Part shown: positions 41,735 to 50,832 of the stretch, piece by piece
Position numbering within the stretch: the stretch's first letter is position 1
Layout: each line of letters starts with the position of its first letter
DNA from: Candidatus Pacearchaeota archaeon
GTDB taxonomy: Bacteria > Patescibacteriota > Minisyncoccia > Minisyncoccales > Minisyncoccaceae
Assembly: GCA_035404185.1 (NCBI GenBank)
Contig: DAONGN010000001.1
Location: 62,001 to 126,000 of the forward strand
Length of the DNA: 64,000 nt
Direction of reading: 5' to 3'
Translations under genes and position numbers: made by a program
Notes under the pieces: model-generated
Databases searched by the model: none
The model's input: the letters and a program-made list of their open reading frames with translations, nothing else
Told to the model about the DNA's origin: nothing

Positions 41735-43444
41735 TTAAAATTTGATAACCTCTCCAGGGTTAATAATTCCTGTTTCTTTAGATTCTTTTTTCTCTTCAAT
41801 TTTCTCTTTTTTCGCTTCTTTTATCACCTCTCGCAATCCTTGAATATCAATCTTCTTTCTTGGCTTATTCATGTCAACTGGTTCTGATTTGACTGTTCTC
41901 TCTACCCTTTTTTCTTTCTTAGTTGGAATAAATTCCTTAGCGGTTTCCTCAAGACTTATAAATGGTAACTTTTCGAAATTACTCTTTGGTTTTTCTTCAT
42001 GAGTATTGCTAGTACCATTTTTTCCCAAACAAGATTTACAATATACTGGACGTTTTCCATCTGGCTTAAAGGGAACCTTAACTTTCTTTCCACATTTCCC
42101 GCACTCAGCATCAAACAATTCCGAAGTAGAGGTTCTATTAGTTATTTTAACTTCCATTTTTGGCATGTTCTCTACACCAGCATATTTAGAAATTTTCTCC
42201 TCAACTATTTTTCTATCTGTTCCATATTTATTTCTTGAAAATTCTATAATCTCTTTTTCAAAATCATAATCAGAAACGGCCGGAGCAAGAGTTTCCGCAG
42301 AAAAAGGCCTAGAAGTTAATCCATCTATCATTAATTTAACATAGATGTTTTGCTTAGGAAGATTTACTAAATCGTGAGTATAAAATTCGGGAGAAAATTC
42401 TTTTTCTAAAAATTCTCCATCTTCAGCTCCAACCCTAAATGTAATCATCGTTCCTACGTTTCCAAAAACAGCATCTCTAACCTTTTCTTCCATTTGATTA
42501 ATATATTGGTGAGCCAAAACTAAAGATAATCTATACTTTCTGGCTTCTGACAAAATACTAGCAAAAGAATCTGTTGAAAAGTTTTGGAATTCATCAATGT
42601 ATAAAATGAAATCGTTTCTATCTTTCTCTGGAATATCTACTCTCGACATTGCAGCCAATTGAAGTTTGGTTACTAAAAGAGCTCCCAATAATCTCGAAGA
42701 ATCCTCCCCTACTCTTCCCTTAGAAAGATTCATAATTAGGATTTTTTTCTCATCCATTATCTTTCTGATATCTATTGTTGATTTTTCTTGTCCAATAATA
42801 TTTCTAATTAAAGGAGAAGAAATAAATTGTCCGATTTTATTTTGAATAGCAGCCGTCGCTTCTATTTCGTATCTCTGACTATATCGCGCAAATTCCTTAA
42901 CCCAGAAAGCTTTAACCACTGAATCTTTAACATTTTCCAATATTTCATTTCTCCACTCTGGATCAGCCAATAATCTATTAATACCCAATAAAGTTGAACC
43001 AGGAGTTTCAAGTAAGGCTAGAATAGCGTTGTTTAAAATGTATTCCATTCTCGAAGACCAAACATCAGGCCAAATTTTCTTAAAAACACCCATCATACCT
43101 CCAGCAATTAGGTGTCTGTATTCGACATCAACATCTTCCATGATATTAAAGGCTACTGGATTTTCAACATCAGCTGGATTAAAATAAACTACATCTTTTA
43201 TTCTGTCTTCAGGAACAAACTTAAGAATTTCTTCAGCTGCTTCTCCATGAGGATCAACAAATCCAACACCGTTACCATTTTTAATATCTTGAATGACCAT
43301 ATTTTTCAAAAGCTCGGTCTTACCCATACCGGTTTTTCCAACAACATATATATGACGCCTTCGATCGTCTGTTTTAATCCCGAATCTTTTTCTTTCTCCT
43401 CTAAAGGTCGTTTGACCAAAAAATATAATTTCTTGTTTATCCAT
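41735..43444 (-). CDS. TraG/VirB4/HerA-like type IV secretion ATPase with zinc ribbon
   Basis: 569 residues. N-terminal: GIKTDDRRRHIYVVGKTGMGKTE with Walker A at 36-43, GVGFVDPHGEA, then the Walker B DFILYIDEFQNF and VLAHQYINQM, the pattern of conjugative coupling or HerA-type pumps (DUF87/TraM-binding region). After about 430 a zinc ribbon with Cys448/Cys451 and a second pair near 471/474 (CGKCGKK ... YCKSC), then a charged tail. Membrane helices are absent; the next protein upstream supplies the membrane part. I infer a motor of a secretion- or uptake-like machine shared by CPR genomes. The gene follows the 443-residue gene by 4 bases. Confidence 0.8.
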   Translation of the reverse strand: MDKQEIIFFGQTTFRGERKRFGIKTDDRRRHIYVVGKTGMGKTELLKNMVIQDIKNGNGVGFVDPHGEAAEEILKFVPEDRIKDVVYFNPADVENPVAFNIMEDVDVEYRHLIAGGMMGVFKKIWPDVWSSRMEYILNNAILALLETPGSTLLGINRLLADPEWRNEILENVKDSVVKAFWVKEFARYSQRYEIEATAAIQNKIGQFISSPLIRNIIGQEKSTIDIRKIMDEKKILIMNLSKGRVGEDSSRLLGALLVTKLQLAAMSRVDIPEKDRNDFILYIDEFQNFSTDSFASILSEARKYRLSLVLAHQYINQMEEKVRDAVFGNVGTMITFRVGAEDGEFLEKEFSPEFYTHDLVNLPKQNIYVKLMIDGLTSRPFSAETLAPAVSDYDFEKEIIEFSRNKYGTDRKIVEEKISKYAGVENMPKMEVKITNRTSTSELFDAECGKCGKKVKVPFKPDGKRPVYCKSCLGKNGTSNTHEEKPKSNFEKLPFISLEETAKEFIPTKKEKRVERTVKSEPVDMNKPRKKIDIQGLREVIKEAKKEKIEEKKESKETGIINPGEVIKF

Positions 43445-43448
43445 AATA

Positions 43449-44780
43449 TTATTCTATTGGTAATGTCGAAGGAGGTGCTCCTTTCTTCATTTCTACTCTC
43501 TTTAATGCCGTAGTCGGCACAGCAATACCTGGGAAATGCCAAAGAGTGGCCAATTCTTCGCTATTCAAAAAATATGTTGCTCCCTCTACGCTAAAAGGAT
43601 CAAAAGCTGGATCTCTTGTTCTATAATTCTCAATTAAGTCTCTTTTTCTTAAGTACAGCCTTCTAGCAGTAAAAATGTCTGGTGACTGAATTTTAGTCGT
43701 CGTCATTCCCCACGGTTTCATATTGTTTAAATTCTGAGTTCCAAATTGAGCAAAAAAACTCACTCCAAATCCTTTTGCTCCACTAAAGAAAACTTTTCTT
43801 TCAGCAACGTAAACATATTTAATAAAACAAAGAAAACAATTCTTTGATTTCTTTCTTTCAATCGCCGTAACAATATCTCTTTCTCCAGCAGTTAATTTCA
43901 TTTCTGGCGGTAAAACAGTTTCTTCTTTTTTTTCTTCTGTAGGTATTTCTCCGTGTATTAAAAGGTAGAAAAAATCAGCCAATAATGTTCTCTTTGCTGG
44001 TTTTTCTGACCTCTTAACTAATTTGTCGACTTCTTTTCTTGCCCTATCAAAAAGAGTTGTTTCTTTTGGACCTCTTGGTTGAGCAAATATTTGTATCCAA
44101 ATTTGTTCCCCCTTTGACATTCTCGATATCACTTCAAATAAAGAAGCTAATGGATCAATTCTTTTTTCTTCTTTATTAACATCTGGTTTTTCTTCGAAAA
44201 ATTGCTCATATGTTTTAATCGGATAAACATCTGATTTTATCAATTCAAAATCTGTTCCCCACATATCCCAGTCTTGATTAGGAATATCTGCAGGAACCTG
44301 TTTGGTATAATCTGGAACCTCTACAATTTCCACCTCTGGATATTGAGCATATATAGACGACTCAATTAATTTCCTATTGCTTGAAGGAAGCCTAATATAC
44401 ATATGTGGAACGCCGTCAATTCCTGCTATTTCAAAAGAAAATCCTAATATTCTTTTCCCTTCGAAATGTTCAGCTCTCCAATCTTTAGGAGGATCATAAG
44501 AACCCCAAATAGAAGTAAAAACGTTTTCCATGGCCCTTAGTGGCCTAATAATATCTTGAGGTATTCTAATCTCTAAAACTACAGGCTTTCTTGTTTTATC
44601 GCCAAACCACCTATCGCTTATATATAAACTATAGGTAAATTTTAATTTATTAAACAAATAAAATGGAACAACCGTCCACCAAAATTGAAATATTAAAGCC
44701 TTTAGTGCCAAAAGATAAGGAAAAATGATTTTCCAGAAAGTGGAAAATGCTTCAATTGTAAACGATATTTCTGCTGGCAT
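43449..44780 (-). CDS. Membrane partner of the TraG-like ATPase (unknown family)
   Basis: 443 residues with one or two hydrophobic N-terminal segments (about 10-45, rich in Trp, Phe and Leu) and a large cytoplasmic body. RIPQDIIRPLRAMENVFTSIWGSYDPPKDW and IYAQYPEVEIVEVPDYT are distinctive, as is VTAIERKKSKNCFLCFIKYVYVAERKVFF. I know no function, but a protein of this type with an N-terminal membrane part next to a VirB4/HerA-like ATPase is a recurring CPR pair. The close gene order (4 bases) indicates they work together, plausibly as anchor and motor. Confidence 0.65.
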   Translation of the reverse strand: MPAEISFTIEAFSTFWKIIFPYLLALKALIFQFWWTVVPFYLFNKLKFTYSLYISDRWFGDKTRKPVVLEIRIPQDIIRPLRAMENVFTSIWGSYDPPKDWRAEHFEGKRILGFSFEIAGIDGVPHMYIRLPSSNRKLIESSIYAQYPEVEIVEVPDYTKQVPADIPNQDWDMWGTDFELIKSDVYPIKTYEQFFEEKPDVNKEEKRIDPLASLFEVISRMSKGEQIWIQIFAQPRGPKETTLFDRARKEVDKLVKRSEKPAKRTLLADFFYLLIHGEIPTEEKKEETVLPPEMKLTAGERDIVTAIERKKSKNCFLCFIKYVYVAERKVFFSGAKGFGVSFFAQFGTQNLNNMKPWGMTTTKIQSPDIFTARRLYLRKRDLIENYRTRDPAFDPFSVEGATYFLNSEELATLWHFPGIAVPTTALKRVEMKKGAPPSTLPIE

Positions 44781-44795
44781 TAATTAATTTTAACC

Positions 44796-45851
44796 TTATG
44801 CTTCGCGAATCTTGTATTTTCCTTCTTCGTCTCTAGTAAAGAATTTTTTATTTTGTAAATTAAGAAGAATTGTTGATTCTTTTACCATCCTTTGCTGTAA
44901 AACAGATTGAACTATTGCTTCTTTAGGTAGGGCTTGTTCTGAACTATTTAAAACTTGATAAATAACATCTTTGACTTGTCCAGGATTATATCCCCAATCT
45001 TTCAAAGCGTAATATCCCCTCCCAACCAAAACAAAATCTTGATTTCTAATCAATTCGTTATGCACTGTTTGAGGATGTAATTTTTTAGCTCTATTAGATC
45101 TACCAACTAATGATTCGTTTAATCCAAAAATCATATCTGCAATCTCTTTAAAATGTAATGGTTTTTCGCTCTGCTTTAAAATTAATTTAATCTTGTCTTT
45201 TACTGTTCTTGGATTTACTTCTGGCCATGATTTTAATCCAATCTTATTTCCGTCTATTGTTTTTAAAATATTTTTTGATATTTCTAAATATGAACAAAAA
45301 GCTTCTTCGCTGACTTTTCCTCCCTTTTCTTTATAATCCAAATAAGCTGCTTTTATTGTTTTAGGATCACCAGCTTCTCTTAATTGATTAACAAAATCAG
45401 ATGCAATTTTTTTGGCTGAAAAAATCAAATCTTTATTAGTTGTCCAAAAAGAATAAAAATTATCATCTTCCTTTTCTTTAATAAGACTATCAGCCAAAGA
45501 AAGTAAAAACAAAATACAGTTCTTGCTCTCATTTGAGCCAATCTCTTCTAATAACTTTTCTTCTTTTTTAACTCCCCCACAAGCATCTATCTTTTTTTCA
45601 AAAATAAGTTTAATTTTTTTGAATTCGTCTTTAACTTCGGAATTATTTAAAATCTTTTTGGCTCTTTTTATTCCATCAACTTCAATCTGTCTTACTCTTT
45701 CTCTAGTGATATTATAACTTTTACCAATGGCTTCTAAGGTTTCTGGTTTTCCAGATTTACCTAACGAAAATCTACGAGAAATAACAGTTCTTGTTCTATC
45801 TGGAAGGTTTTTCAGTATATTTTGTGCTATTTTTTTATAGTCAAATTCCAT
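44796..45851 (-). CDS. Sigma-70 region 4-like regulator with HARE-HTH domain
   Basis: 351 residues. Residues 32-68 (KPETLEAIGKSYNITRERVRQIE) form a helix-turn-helix like sigma-70 region 4.2, and IEVDGIKRAKKIL completes it. Regions 2 and 3 of a real sigma factor are absent. A central helical part follows, and residues about 205-285 (PRTVKDKIKLILKQSEKPLHFKEIADMIF, then HPQTVHNELIRN and FVLVGRGYYALKDWGY) match the HARE-HTH domain found in RNA polymerase delta subunits and some restriction enzymes. I infer an RNA polymerase-associated DNA-binding regulator, in the same direction as the secretion ATPase pair. Confidence 0.75.
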   Translation of the reverse strand: MEFDYKKIAQNILKNLPDRTRTVISRRFSLGKSGKPETLEAIGKSYNITRERVRQIEVDGIKRAKKILNNSEVKDEFKKIKLIFEKKIDACGGVKKEEKLLEEIGSNESKNCILFLLSLADSLIKEKEDDNFYSFWTTNKDLIFSAKKIASDFVNQLREAGDPKTIKAAYLDYKEKGGKVSEEAFCSYLEISKNILKTIDGNKIGLKSWPEVNPRTVKDKIKLILKQSEKPLHFKEIADMIFGLNESLVGRSNRAKKLHPQTVHNELIRNQDFVLVGRGYYALKDWGYNPGQVKDVIYQVLNSSEQALPKEAIVQSVLQQRMVKESTILLNLQNKKFFTRDEEGKYKIREA

Positions 45852-45893
45852 AGTATTTAACTTATAACATTTAATATTAAAACTGTCAATAAC

Positions 45894-46811
45894 CTACTTA
45901 CCTGCCTTCTTTTGTTTTAAATTGTTCCAAAAAACTAAGACTGGGCTTGCCAAAAATGTTGAAGAAAAAGTACCTGCTATGACTCCCACTCCCATCAATA
46001 TCGTAAAATATTTTAAGCTCTCTTCGTTGCCCAAAAAGTAATATAAAACACACAAAGCAATCATTATAGCTAACGATGTATTCATACATCTAGCAAATGT
46101 CTCATTTAAGCTTTTGTTAACAATATCCTCATAAGAAGATTTTCTGTCTTTTGTAAGATTTTCTCTAATTCTATCAAAAACAACCACAGTATTATTAATA
46201 CAACTTCCAACAATAGTTAATAGGGCTGTAATAACAGGAATGGTTAGTTGAGCTTCATAAAAATGACCCAATAATGCTAAAACTCCTAAAGGAATAATAA
46301 TATCATGGAAAAGCATAAGAGTAGAAGACAAGCCATATTGAAATGAAGTGATTGGTTTTGAAACATTTTTAAAAGCAATTGCGATATAGAATAACATTGC
46401 AATTAAAGCGACTGTAGCAGCTATTATCGTTTTATTTTTTAATTCCTTTCCGATAAGAGGACTGATCGTTTCACTACTAATTGACTTATCGTCTATCTCC
46501 CCTGTTTCCTTAATCTTAGAAATGATATTATTGTAAACATTTTGAGAAACATCCTTTTGACTAATCTTTAAAGCAATTCCAGTGTTTCCCATCGGCTGAA
46601 TTTGAACATTTTTAGTTTCCTCAATTCCACTTAAAGCGTTTTGAATTACTGACATTTCTGGTCTAGAATTTTTATAATCTAACTGAAGCAAACTTCCTCC
46701 TTCAAAGTCTATACCCACCTTTAAACCAAAAGCAAATAATGCATAAATACTTAGAATAATAGCAACTATTGCAACCGTAAAATATAATTTTGAATATTTT
46801 AAAAAATTCAT
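45894..46811 (-). CDS. secF: Protein translocase subunit SecF
   Basis: 305 residues, six membrane helices. GIDFEGGSLLQLDY in the N-terminal extracytoplasmic part is the SecF hallmark; GSCINNTVVVFDRIREN and RCMNTSLAIMIALCVLYYFLG are the conserved helices. With SecD it uses the proton motive force to help proteins leave SecYEG. It starts 4 bases after secD. Confidence 0.95.
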   Translation of the reverse strand: MNFLKYSKLYFTVAIVAIILSIYALFAFGLKVGIDFEGGSLLQLDYKNSRPEMSVIQNALSGIEETKNVQIQPMGNTGIALKISQKDVSQNVYNNIISKIKETGEIDDKSISSETISPLIGKELKNKTIIAATVALIAMLFYIAIAFKNVSKPITSFQYGLSSTLMLFHDIIIPLGVLALLGHFYEAQLTIPVITALLTIVGSCINNTVVVFDRIRENLTKDRKSSYEDIVNKSLNETFARCMNTSLAIMIALCVLYYFLGNEESLKYFTILMGVGVIAGTFSSTFLASPVLVFWNNLKQKKAGK

Positions 46812-46815
46812 ATTT

Positions 46816-48246
46816 TTATTTCCATAACAATTTAATCTTTCCTACTTTTCCCAAAGCAACGAACTCTAAGAATATTCTTGAAACAACCATTGAAGAAAAT
46901 AGATTCAATAAAAGGCCCAAAATTAATGCAAAAGCAAAAGCTTTAATAAAGCTTGTTCCTAAGAAATAAAGAATTATCATAACAATTAAAGCTGTAAAAT
47001 GCCCATCTCTAATTGACGGCCAAGCACGATTACATCCTTCAACGATACTACTCATAACATCTTTTCCTGCTTTTAATTCTTCTTTCATTCTTGAAAAAAT
47101 CAAAATATTAGCATCAACCGCCATACCGATAGACAAAATTAAACCACCAATACCAGCCAAAGTTAATGTCACTGGAATTAATTTAATTAAAGCTAAAATT
47201 ATTAAACAATAAACAATTAGAGCAACCGAAGCGATTAATCCTGGTAAACGGTAAAATAATATTAAGAAAATAATAATACCAATTATACTATAAATTCCTG
47301 CTTGAACTGATTTATTTAAAGAAATCTCTCCCAATGTTGGTCCAATCTTTTTCTGAACAATAGGACTTCCTAGCGGAACTGGCAAAGCTCCCTGATTCAA
47401 TCTCTGAACTAACGTTTTAGCTGCCTTTATATCTGTCTGTCCAGTAATGATTGCCTCTCCTCCGCTAATCTTGTTTTCTACCCTCGGAGCATATAGATCT
47501 GAGCTATCTATCTTTCCATCTCCATTAGTGTCAACAATTGATGCTCCATCCAATGTTATAGCCAATGTTTTACCAACATTTCTCTCTGTAATAGCTTCAA
47601 ATAATTTCGCACCTGCATCATCAAACTTTAATTGAATAATAGGAGCATAAGTTGTTTGATCAAAATTTAAAGTAGCTTTCTTTAAATATTTTCCTGTTAA
47701 TTCTGTTTTTTGATAAGGATTTTCAAAAGCTACTTGCCAATCAGCAACTTTCTGTATTTCTTCAAGAGTGGTCAATCCTTTTATTTCTGCTATCTTAGCA
47801 TTAATTTTGTCTATATCTGCCTGAGGTCTTTGTTCCCAAAATTCTAGCAAAGGAGTTTCTCCAATCCAAGCGATAGCATCGTCAACTGATTCTACTCCTG
47901 GTAAATCAACTGCAATCCTGTCTGTTCCATAAACCTGAACAATGGGTTCAGTCACTCCAAAAATATTAACCCTTCTTTCAATCACATCTCTTAAGCCTTC
48001 CATAACAGCAGATTTATCCTGATCTCCAATCTGACTTAAATCAGCTTGATATTCTAAATGAACTCCTCCCTTTAAATCTAAGCCTAATTTAAATTCGGTT
48101 TGAGGAAAGTGCCATATCTTCAAATTATATTTTGAATTAATATTATCAACTAATTGATTGTATCCATTTGGGTAACAAAAAATCCCAGCAACTAAGGCTA
48201 AGGCTAATATCGAAATTAAAGAAATTACTATGTTTTTATTGTTCAT
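46816..48246 (-). CDS. secD: Protein translocase subunit SecD
   Basis: 476 residues with one N-terminal membrane helix, a large extracytoplasmic domain (LGLDLKGGVHLEYQADL near residue 53 and RVNIFGVTEPIVQVYG) and five C-terminal helices (SIGMAVDANILIFSRMKEEL is the conserved D-containing helix). It is shorter than E. coli SecD, lacking part of the P1 head. Divergent from tsaD with its own promoter. Confidence 0.95.
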   Translation of the reverse strand: MNNKNIVISLISILALALVAGIFCYPNGYNQLVDNINSKYNLKIWHFPQTEFKLGLDLKGGVHLEYQADLSQIGDQDKSAVMEGLRDVIERRVNIFGVTEPIVQVYGTDRIAVDLPGVESVDDAIAWIGETPLLEFWEQRPQADIDKINAKIAEIKGLTTLEEIQKVADWQVAFENPYQKTELTGKYLKKATLNFDQTTYAPIIQLKFDDAGAKLFEAITERNVGKTLAITLDGASIVDTNGDGKIDSSDLYAPRVENKISGGEAIITGQTDIKAAKTLVQRLNQGALPVPLGSPIVQKKIGPTLGEISLNKSVQAGIYSIIGIIIFLILFYRLPGLIASVALIVYCLIILALIKLIPVTLTLAGIGGLILSIGMAVDANILIFSRMKEELKAGKDVMSSIVEGCNRAWPSIRDGHFTALIVMIILYFLGTSFIKAFAFALILGLLLNLFSSMVVSRIFLEFVALGKVGKIKLLWK

Positions 48247-48267
48247 AATTGTTAAAAGTATAGTTAT

Positions 48268-48296
48268 AATATAAGCTTAAAAATGTTTTTCGTCAA
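48268..48296 (-). promoter_or_regulatory. secDF promoter
   Basis: TTGACG (48296-48291), 17-base spacer, TATATT (48273-48268) on the minus strand; leader of about 15 bases. Confidence 0.65.
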
Positions 48297-48323
48297 CCGT
48301 GTTTGCGAAAATGTCTTTTTTCG

Positions 48324-48352
48324 TTTACAATTTAAACAATAGACCAAATAAT
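48324..48352 (+). promoter_or_regulatory. tsaD promoter
   Basis: TTTACA (48324-48329), 17-base spacer, AATAAT (48347-48352). It overlaps the upstream candidate ATG at 48351 and leaves the ATG at 48360 7 bases after the -10, giving a leaderless mRNA. Confidence 0.5.
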
Positions 48353-48359
48353 GTCAAAT

Positions 48360-49532
48360 ATGATTATCCTTGCTATTGAAACAAGCTGTGATGACACAGC
48401 AATAAGCATCATTAAAACCACTGCCTCTGCTCTAAAGAAAAAACAGCCTGTTTTCAATGATTTTGAGATACTTTCTGATTATGTCTCCTCTCAAACAAAA
48501 ATTCACGCTCCTTACGGAGGAGTATTTCCTGCTGTTGCCAAAAGAGAACATCAAAAAAGTCTTACTCCCCTTTTAATCAAATCTTTAAAAAAATCGGGAC
48601 TATTAAAAAAGACTAAAAAACCAATTAATGCTAAAAAATTATTAAAGGTACAAAAAATTCTCGAAAGAAATCAAGACATCTTTAATGATATTAAAGAATT
48701 TTTAAAAGAATACGAAATTCCTGAAATAAATAAAATTACTGTTACTAATGGCCCTGGGCTTGAACCATGTCTCTATACTGGAATTAATTTTGCAAGAGCT
48801 TTATCTTTTTATTGGGACGCCCCTCTTATCTCAGTCAACCACCTCGAAGGACATATTATTGCTAATTGGCTTGCTCCAATTGAAAAAATTGGATTCCCGG
48901 CAACTGCCTTGGTCGTTTCAGGAGGAAACACACAAATTATTAATGTTGAGGATATAGGAAAATATAAACTTGTGGGAGAGACTAGAGATGATGCTGCTGG
49001 AGAATGTTTTGATAAAACCGCCAGAATATTAGGATTAGGATATCCTGGGGGACCAAGTATCGCTAAAGAAGCAAAAAAATTCAAAGAAAAGAAATTCAAT
49101 ATTTATCTACCCCGTCCGATGATACATGATAAAAATTTTGACTTTAGTTTTTCTGGTTTAAAAACTGCTGTTCTTTATGATTTTAAAAAAAAAACGAACG
49201 AAGAAAAAAAATCAAAAGATTATATTGCGGAAATATGCTATCAAATAGAAAGATCTATAATTGATGTCTTGGTTTTTAAAACCATGAAAGCTGCTGAAGA
49301 ATTAAAAACAAAAACCGTTCTTCTTGGTGGAGGCGTTTCCGCCAATAAGGAGCTTGTAAAAGAATTTAAAAAGCAATGTAAAATAAAAAGATTAAATTTT
49401 GTCTCTCCCCTGCCTAGATTCTCTGGGGACAATGCTTCAATGATTGCTTTAACTGCGCTGTTTTCTTCTAACGCAAAAAAAACATCTTGGCAAAAAATAA
49501 AACCTAATTCTAATTTAAAAATAAATGGATAA
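48360..49532 (+). CDS. tsaD: tRNA N6-threonylcarbamoyl-adenosine transferase TsaD
   Basis: Makes the t6A37 base of ANN-decoding tRNAs with TsaB and TsaE. I start at 48360 (MIILAIETSCDD, 390 aa), the normal TsaD opening; an ATG at 48351 would add three residues but overlaps the promoter. Motifs: IETSCDDTAISI, HAPYGGVFPAVAKREH (metal-binding His pair), VTNGPGLEPCLYTG, GGGVSANK (nucleotide loop) and SGDNASMIAL. About 35 extra Lys-rich residues lie between HQKSLTPLLIKSLKKSGL and PEINKITVTNGPG, making it longer than the usual 335-340. Confidence 0.93.
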   Translation: MIILAIETSCDDTAISIIKTTASALKKKQPVFNDFEILSDYVSSQTKIHAPYGGVFPAVAKREHQKSLTPLLIKSLKKSGLLKKTKKPINAKKLLKVQKILERNQDIFNDIKEFLKEYEIPEINKITVTNGPGLEPCLYTGINFARALSFYWDAPLISVNHLEGHIIANWLAPIEKIGFPATALVVSGGNTQIINVEDIGKYKLVGETRDDAAGECFDKTARILGLGYPGGPSIAKEAKKFKEKKFNIYLPRPMIHDKNFDFSFSGLKTAVLYDFKKKTNEEKKSKDYIAEICYQIERSIIDVLVFKTMKAAEELKTKTVLLGGGVSANKELVKEFKKQCKIKRLNFVSPLPRFSGDNASMIALTALFSSNAKKTSWQKIKPNSNLKING

Positions 49533-50259
49533 TAATATTTTAATAAATTTATCGTTCGCTATCCTTCCGGGAATTATCTGGTTACTTTTCTTTCTTAGAA
49601 AAGACAATCTTCCCGAACCTAAAAAACAAATTCTAAAAGTTTTCTTCTGTGGAGCAATTGCCGCTATTCCAATTGCCTTAATTGAGTTATGGCTTTTAAA
49701 TGAATTATCAACACTAAATCTATCATATAAAGCTTATTATATTATCAAAGGATTATTTGTTGTTGGTTTAACTGAAGAAATATTTAAATATGTAGCAGTT
49801 AGATATTCAATATTAAATAGCTCTCATGTTGATGAACCAATTGATATTCCACTATATATGATTATCGGAGCCTTAGGATTTGCTACTGCTGAAAATGCAT
49901 TATTTTTCTGCACTCAAAAATTCTTAATACTCAACGATCCTCTTATTCTTTCTTTTACCAGATTCATCGGTGCAACACTTCTTCATGCTTTGGCTTCGGG
50001 AACGATAGGATTATTTTTAGTTTTAGCCTTCCATAATTTAAAATTCCGCCATATTCTTATCGCTCTAGGTTTTGCAATTGCAATTAGTGCCCATGCCTTC
50101 TTTAACTTTTTCTTAGAATCATCTATAATGAAAGAAACAATGTCTGAAATGGGATACTCATCTTCACTCTATGCCCTAGCAATTGTATATGTACTTTTCT
50201 TAATTCTATCAATCTGTCTAAAAGAAATTAAAAAATTAAAAGGTGTTTGTAAAATATAA
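49525..50259 (+). CDS. PrsW-like intramembrane protease
   Basis: 244 residues with about eight membrane helices. It has the PrsW family signature residues: GLTEEIFKYVAVR (Glu-Glu ... Lys), FATAENALFF (Glu-Asn), LLHALASGTIG (His) and ISAHAFFNFF (His ... Asn). PrsW cleaves anti-sigma factors or other membrane proteins; a target cannot be inferred. It overlaps the tsaD 3' end by 8 bases and precedes the Hsp20 gene by 3, so the three should be one operon. Confidence 0.85.
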   Translation: MDNNILINLSFAILPGIIWLLFFLRKDNLPEPKKQILKVFFCGAIAAIPIALIELWLLNELSTLNLSYKAYYIIKGLFVVGLTEEIFKYVAVRYSILNSSHVDEPIDIPLYMIIGALGFATAENALFFCTQKFLILNDPLILSFTRFIGATLLHALASGTIGLFLVLAFHNLKFRHILIALGFAIAISAHAFFNFFLESSIMKETMSEMGYSSSLYALAIVYVLFLILSICLKEIKKLKGVCKI

Positions 50260-50262
50260 AAT

Positions 50263-50646
50263 ATGGCAAAGAAAAAAGACGAACAACAAATAGAAGAAAA
50301 AAAGAATTGGGATGGACCAAATGGACAATTAGTCGTTGATGTTTATGAAACAGAAAAAGAATTAATTATTCAATCAGCTATTGCTGGAATTAAAACAGAA
50401 GAAATAGATATTTCTCTTGAAAATGATATTTTAATTATTAAGGGAGAAAGAGATAATCCAAGTAAAGACAAGGGACAAAGATACTTCCTCAAGGAATGCT
50501 ACTGGGGACCATTTTCAAAAGAAATAATACTCCCAAGAGAAATAGATACGAGCCGAATAGATGCTAAAGTAAAAGAAGGAATACTAACCGTAAGAATGCA
50601 AAAAATAGAAAGAGCAAAAAGCAAAAAAATATCAATTGAAGAATAA
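50263..50646 (+). CDS. Small heat shock protein, Hsp20/alpha-crystallin family
   Basis: 127 residues. ATP-independent chaperone that holds unfolding proteins. The alpha-crystallin domain spans about 25-110: LVVDVYETEKELIIQSAIAGI, the SLENDILIIKGERDNP hairpin and KEGILTVRM, followed by an I-x-I type tail (KKISIEE) that links dimers. The N-terminal arm is short. Last gene of the tsaD-prsW operon. Confidence 0.92.
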   Translation: MAKKKDEQQIEEKKNWDGPNGQLVVDVYETEKELIIQSAIAGIKTEEIDISLENDILIIKGERDNPSKDKGQRYFLKECYWGPFSKEIILPREIDTSRIDAKVKEGILTVRMQKIERAKSKKISIEE

Positions 50647-50651
50647 TAAAA

Positions 50652-50676
50652 ACCACCTAACAAAGGTGGATTTTAT
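50652..50676 (+). terminator. Terminator after the Hsp20 gene
   Basis: ACCACCT/AGGTGG stem (about 50652-50669) followed by ATTTTATATAT; also faces the convergent tRNA-Leu. Confidence 0.65.
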
Positions 50677-50685
50677 ATATAAGTG

Positions 50686-50767
50686 TGCCGAGGGAGGGAT
50701 TTGAACCCTCACACCTTGCGGCATATGCTCCTAAGGCATACGCGTCTGCCAGTTCCGCCACCTCGGC
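50686..50767 (-). tRNA. tRNA-Leu, anticodon UAG
   Basis: Acceptor GCCGAGG/CCTCGGC, long variable arm, anticodon arm ATGCCTTAGGAGCAT with TAG, T arm GAGGGTTCAAATCCCTC. Discriminator A, CCA not encoded. It reads from its own promoter. Confidence 0.95.
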
Positions 50768-50788
50768 AAATAAAACACCCACCTTCTG

Positions 50789-50816
50789 TGTATATCAAAA
50801 ACAAGGCGGGTGTCAA
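50789..50816 (-). promoter_or_regulatory. Promoter of tRNA-Leu(UAG)
   Basis: TTGACA (50816-50811), 16-base spacer, TATACA (50794-50789) on the minus strand. It sits inside an imperfect inverted repeat (ACACCCGCCTT/AAGGTGGGTGT) that may also end the pilin transcript upstream. Confidence 0.6.
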
Positions 50817-50832
50817 TAAGTTGTCATAAAAA

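Noticed and set aside
44796..45851. Alternative sigma factor
   Set aside because: Only region 4.2 is recognisable; regions 2 and 3, needed for -10 recognition and core binding, are absent.
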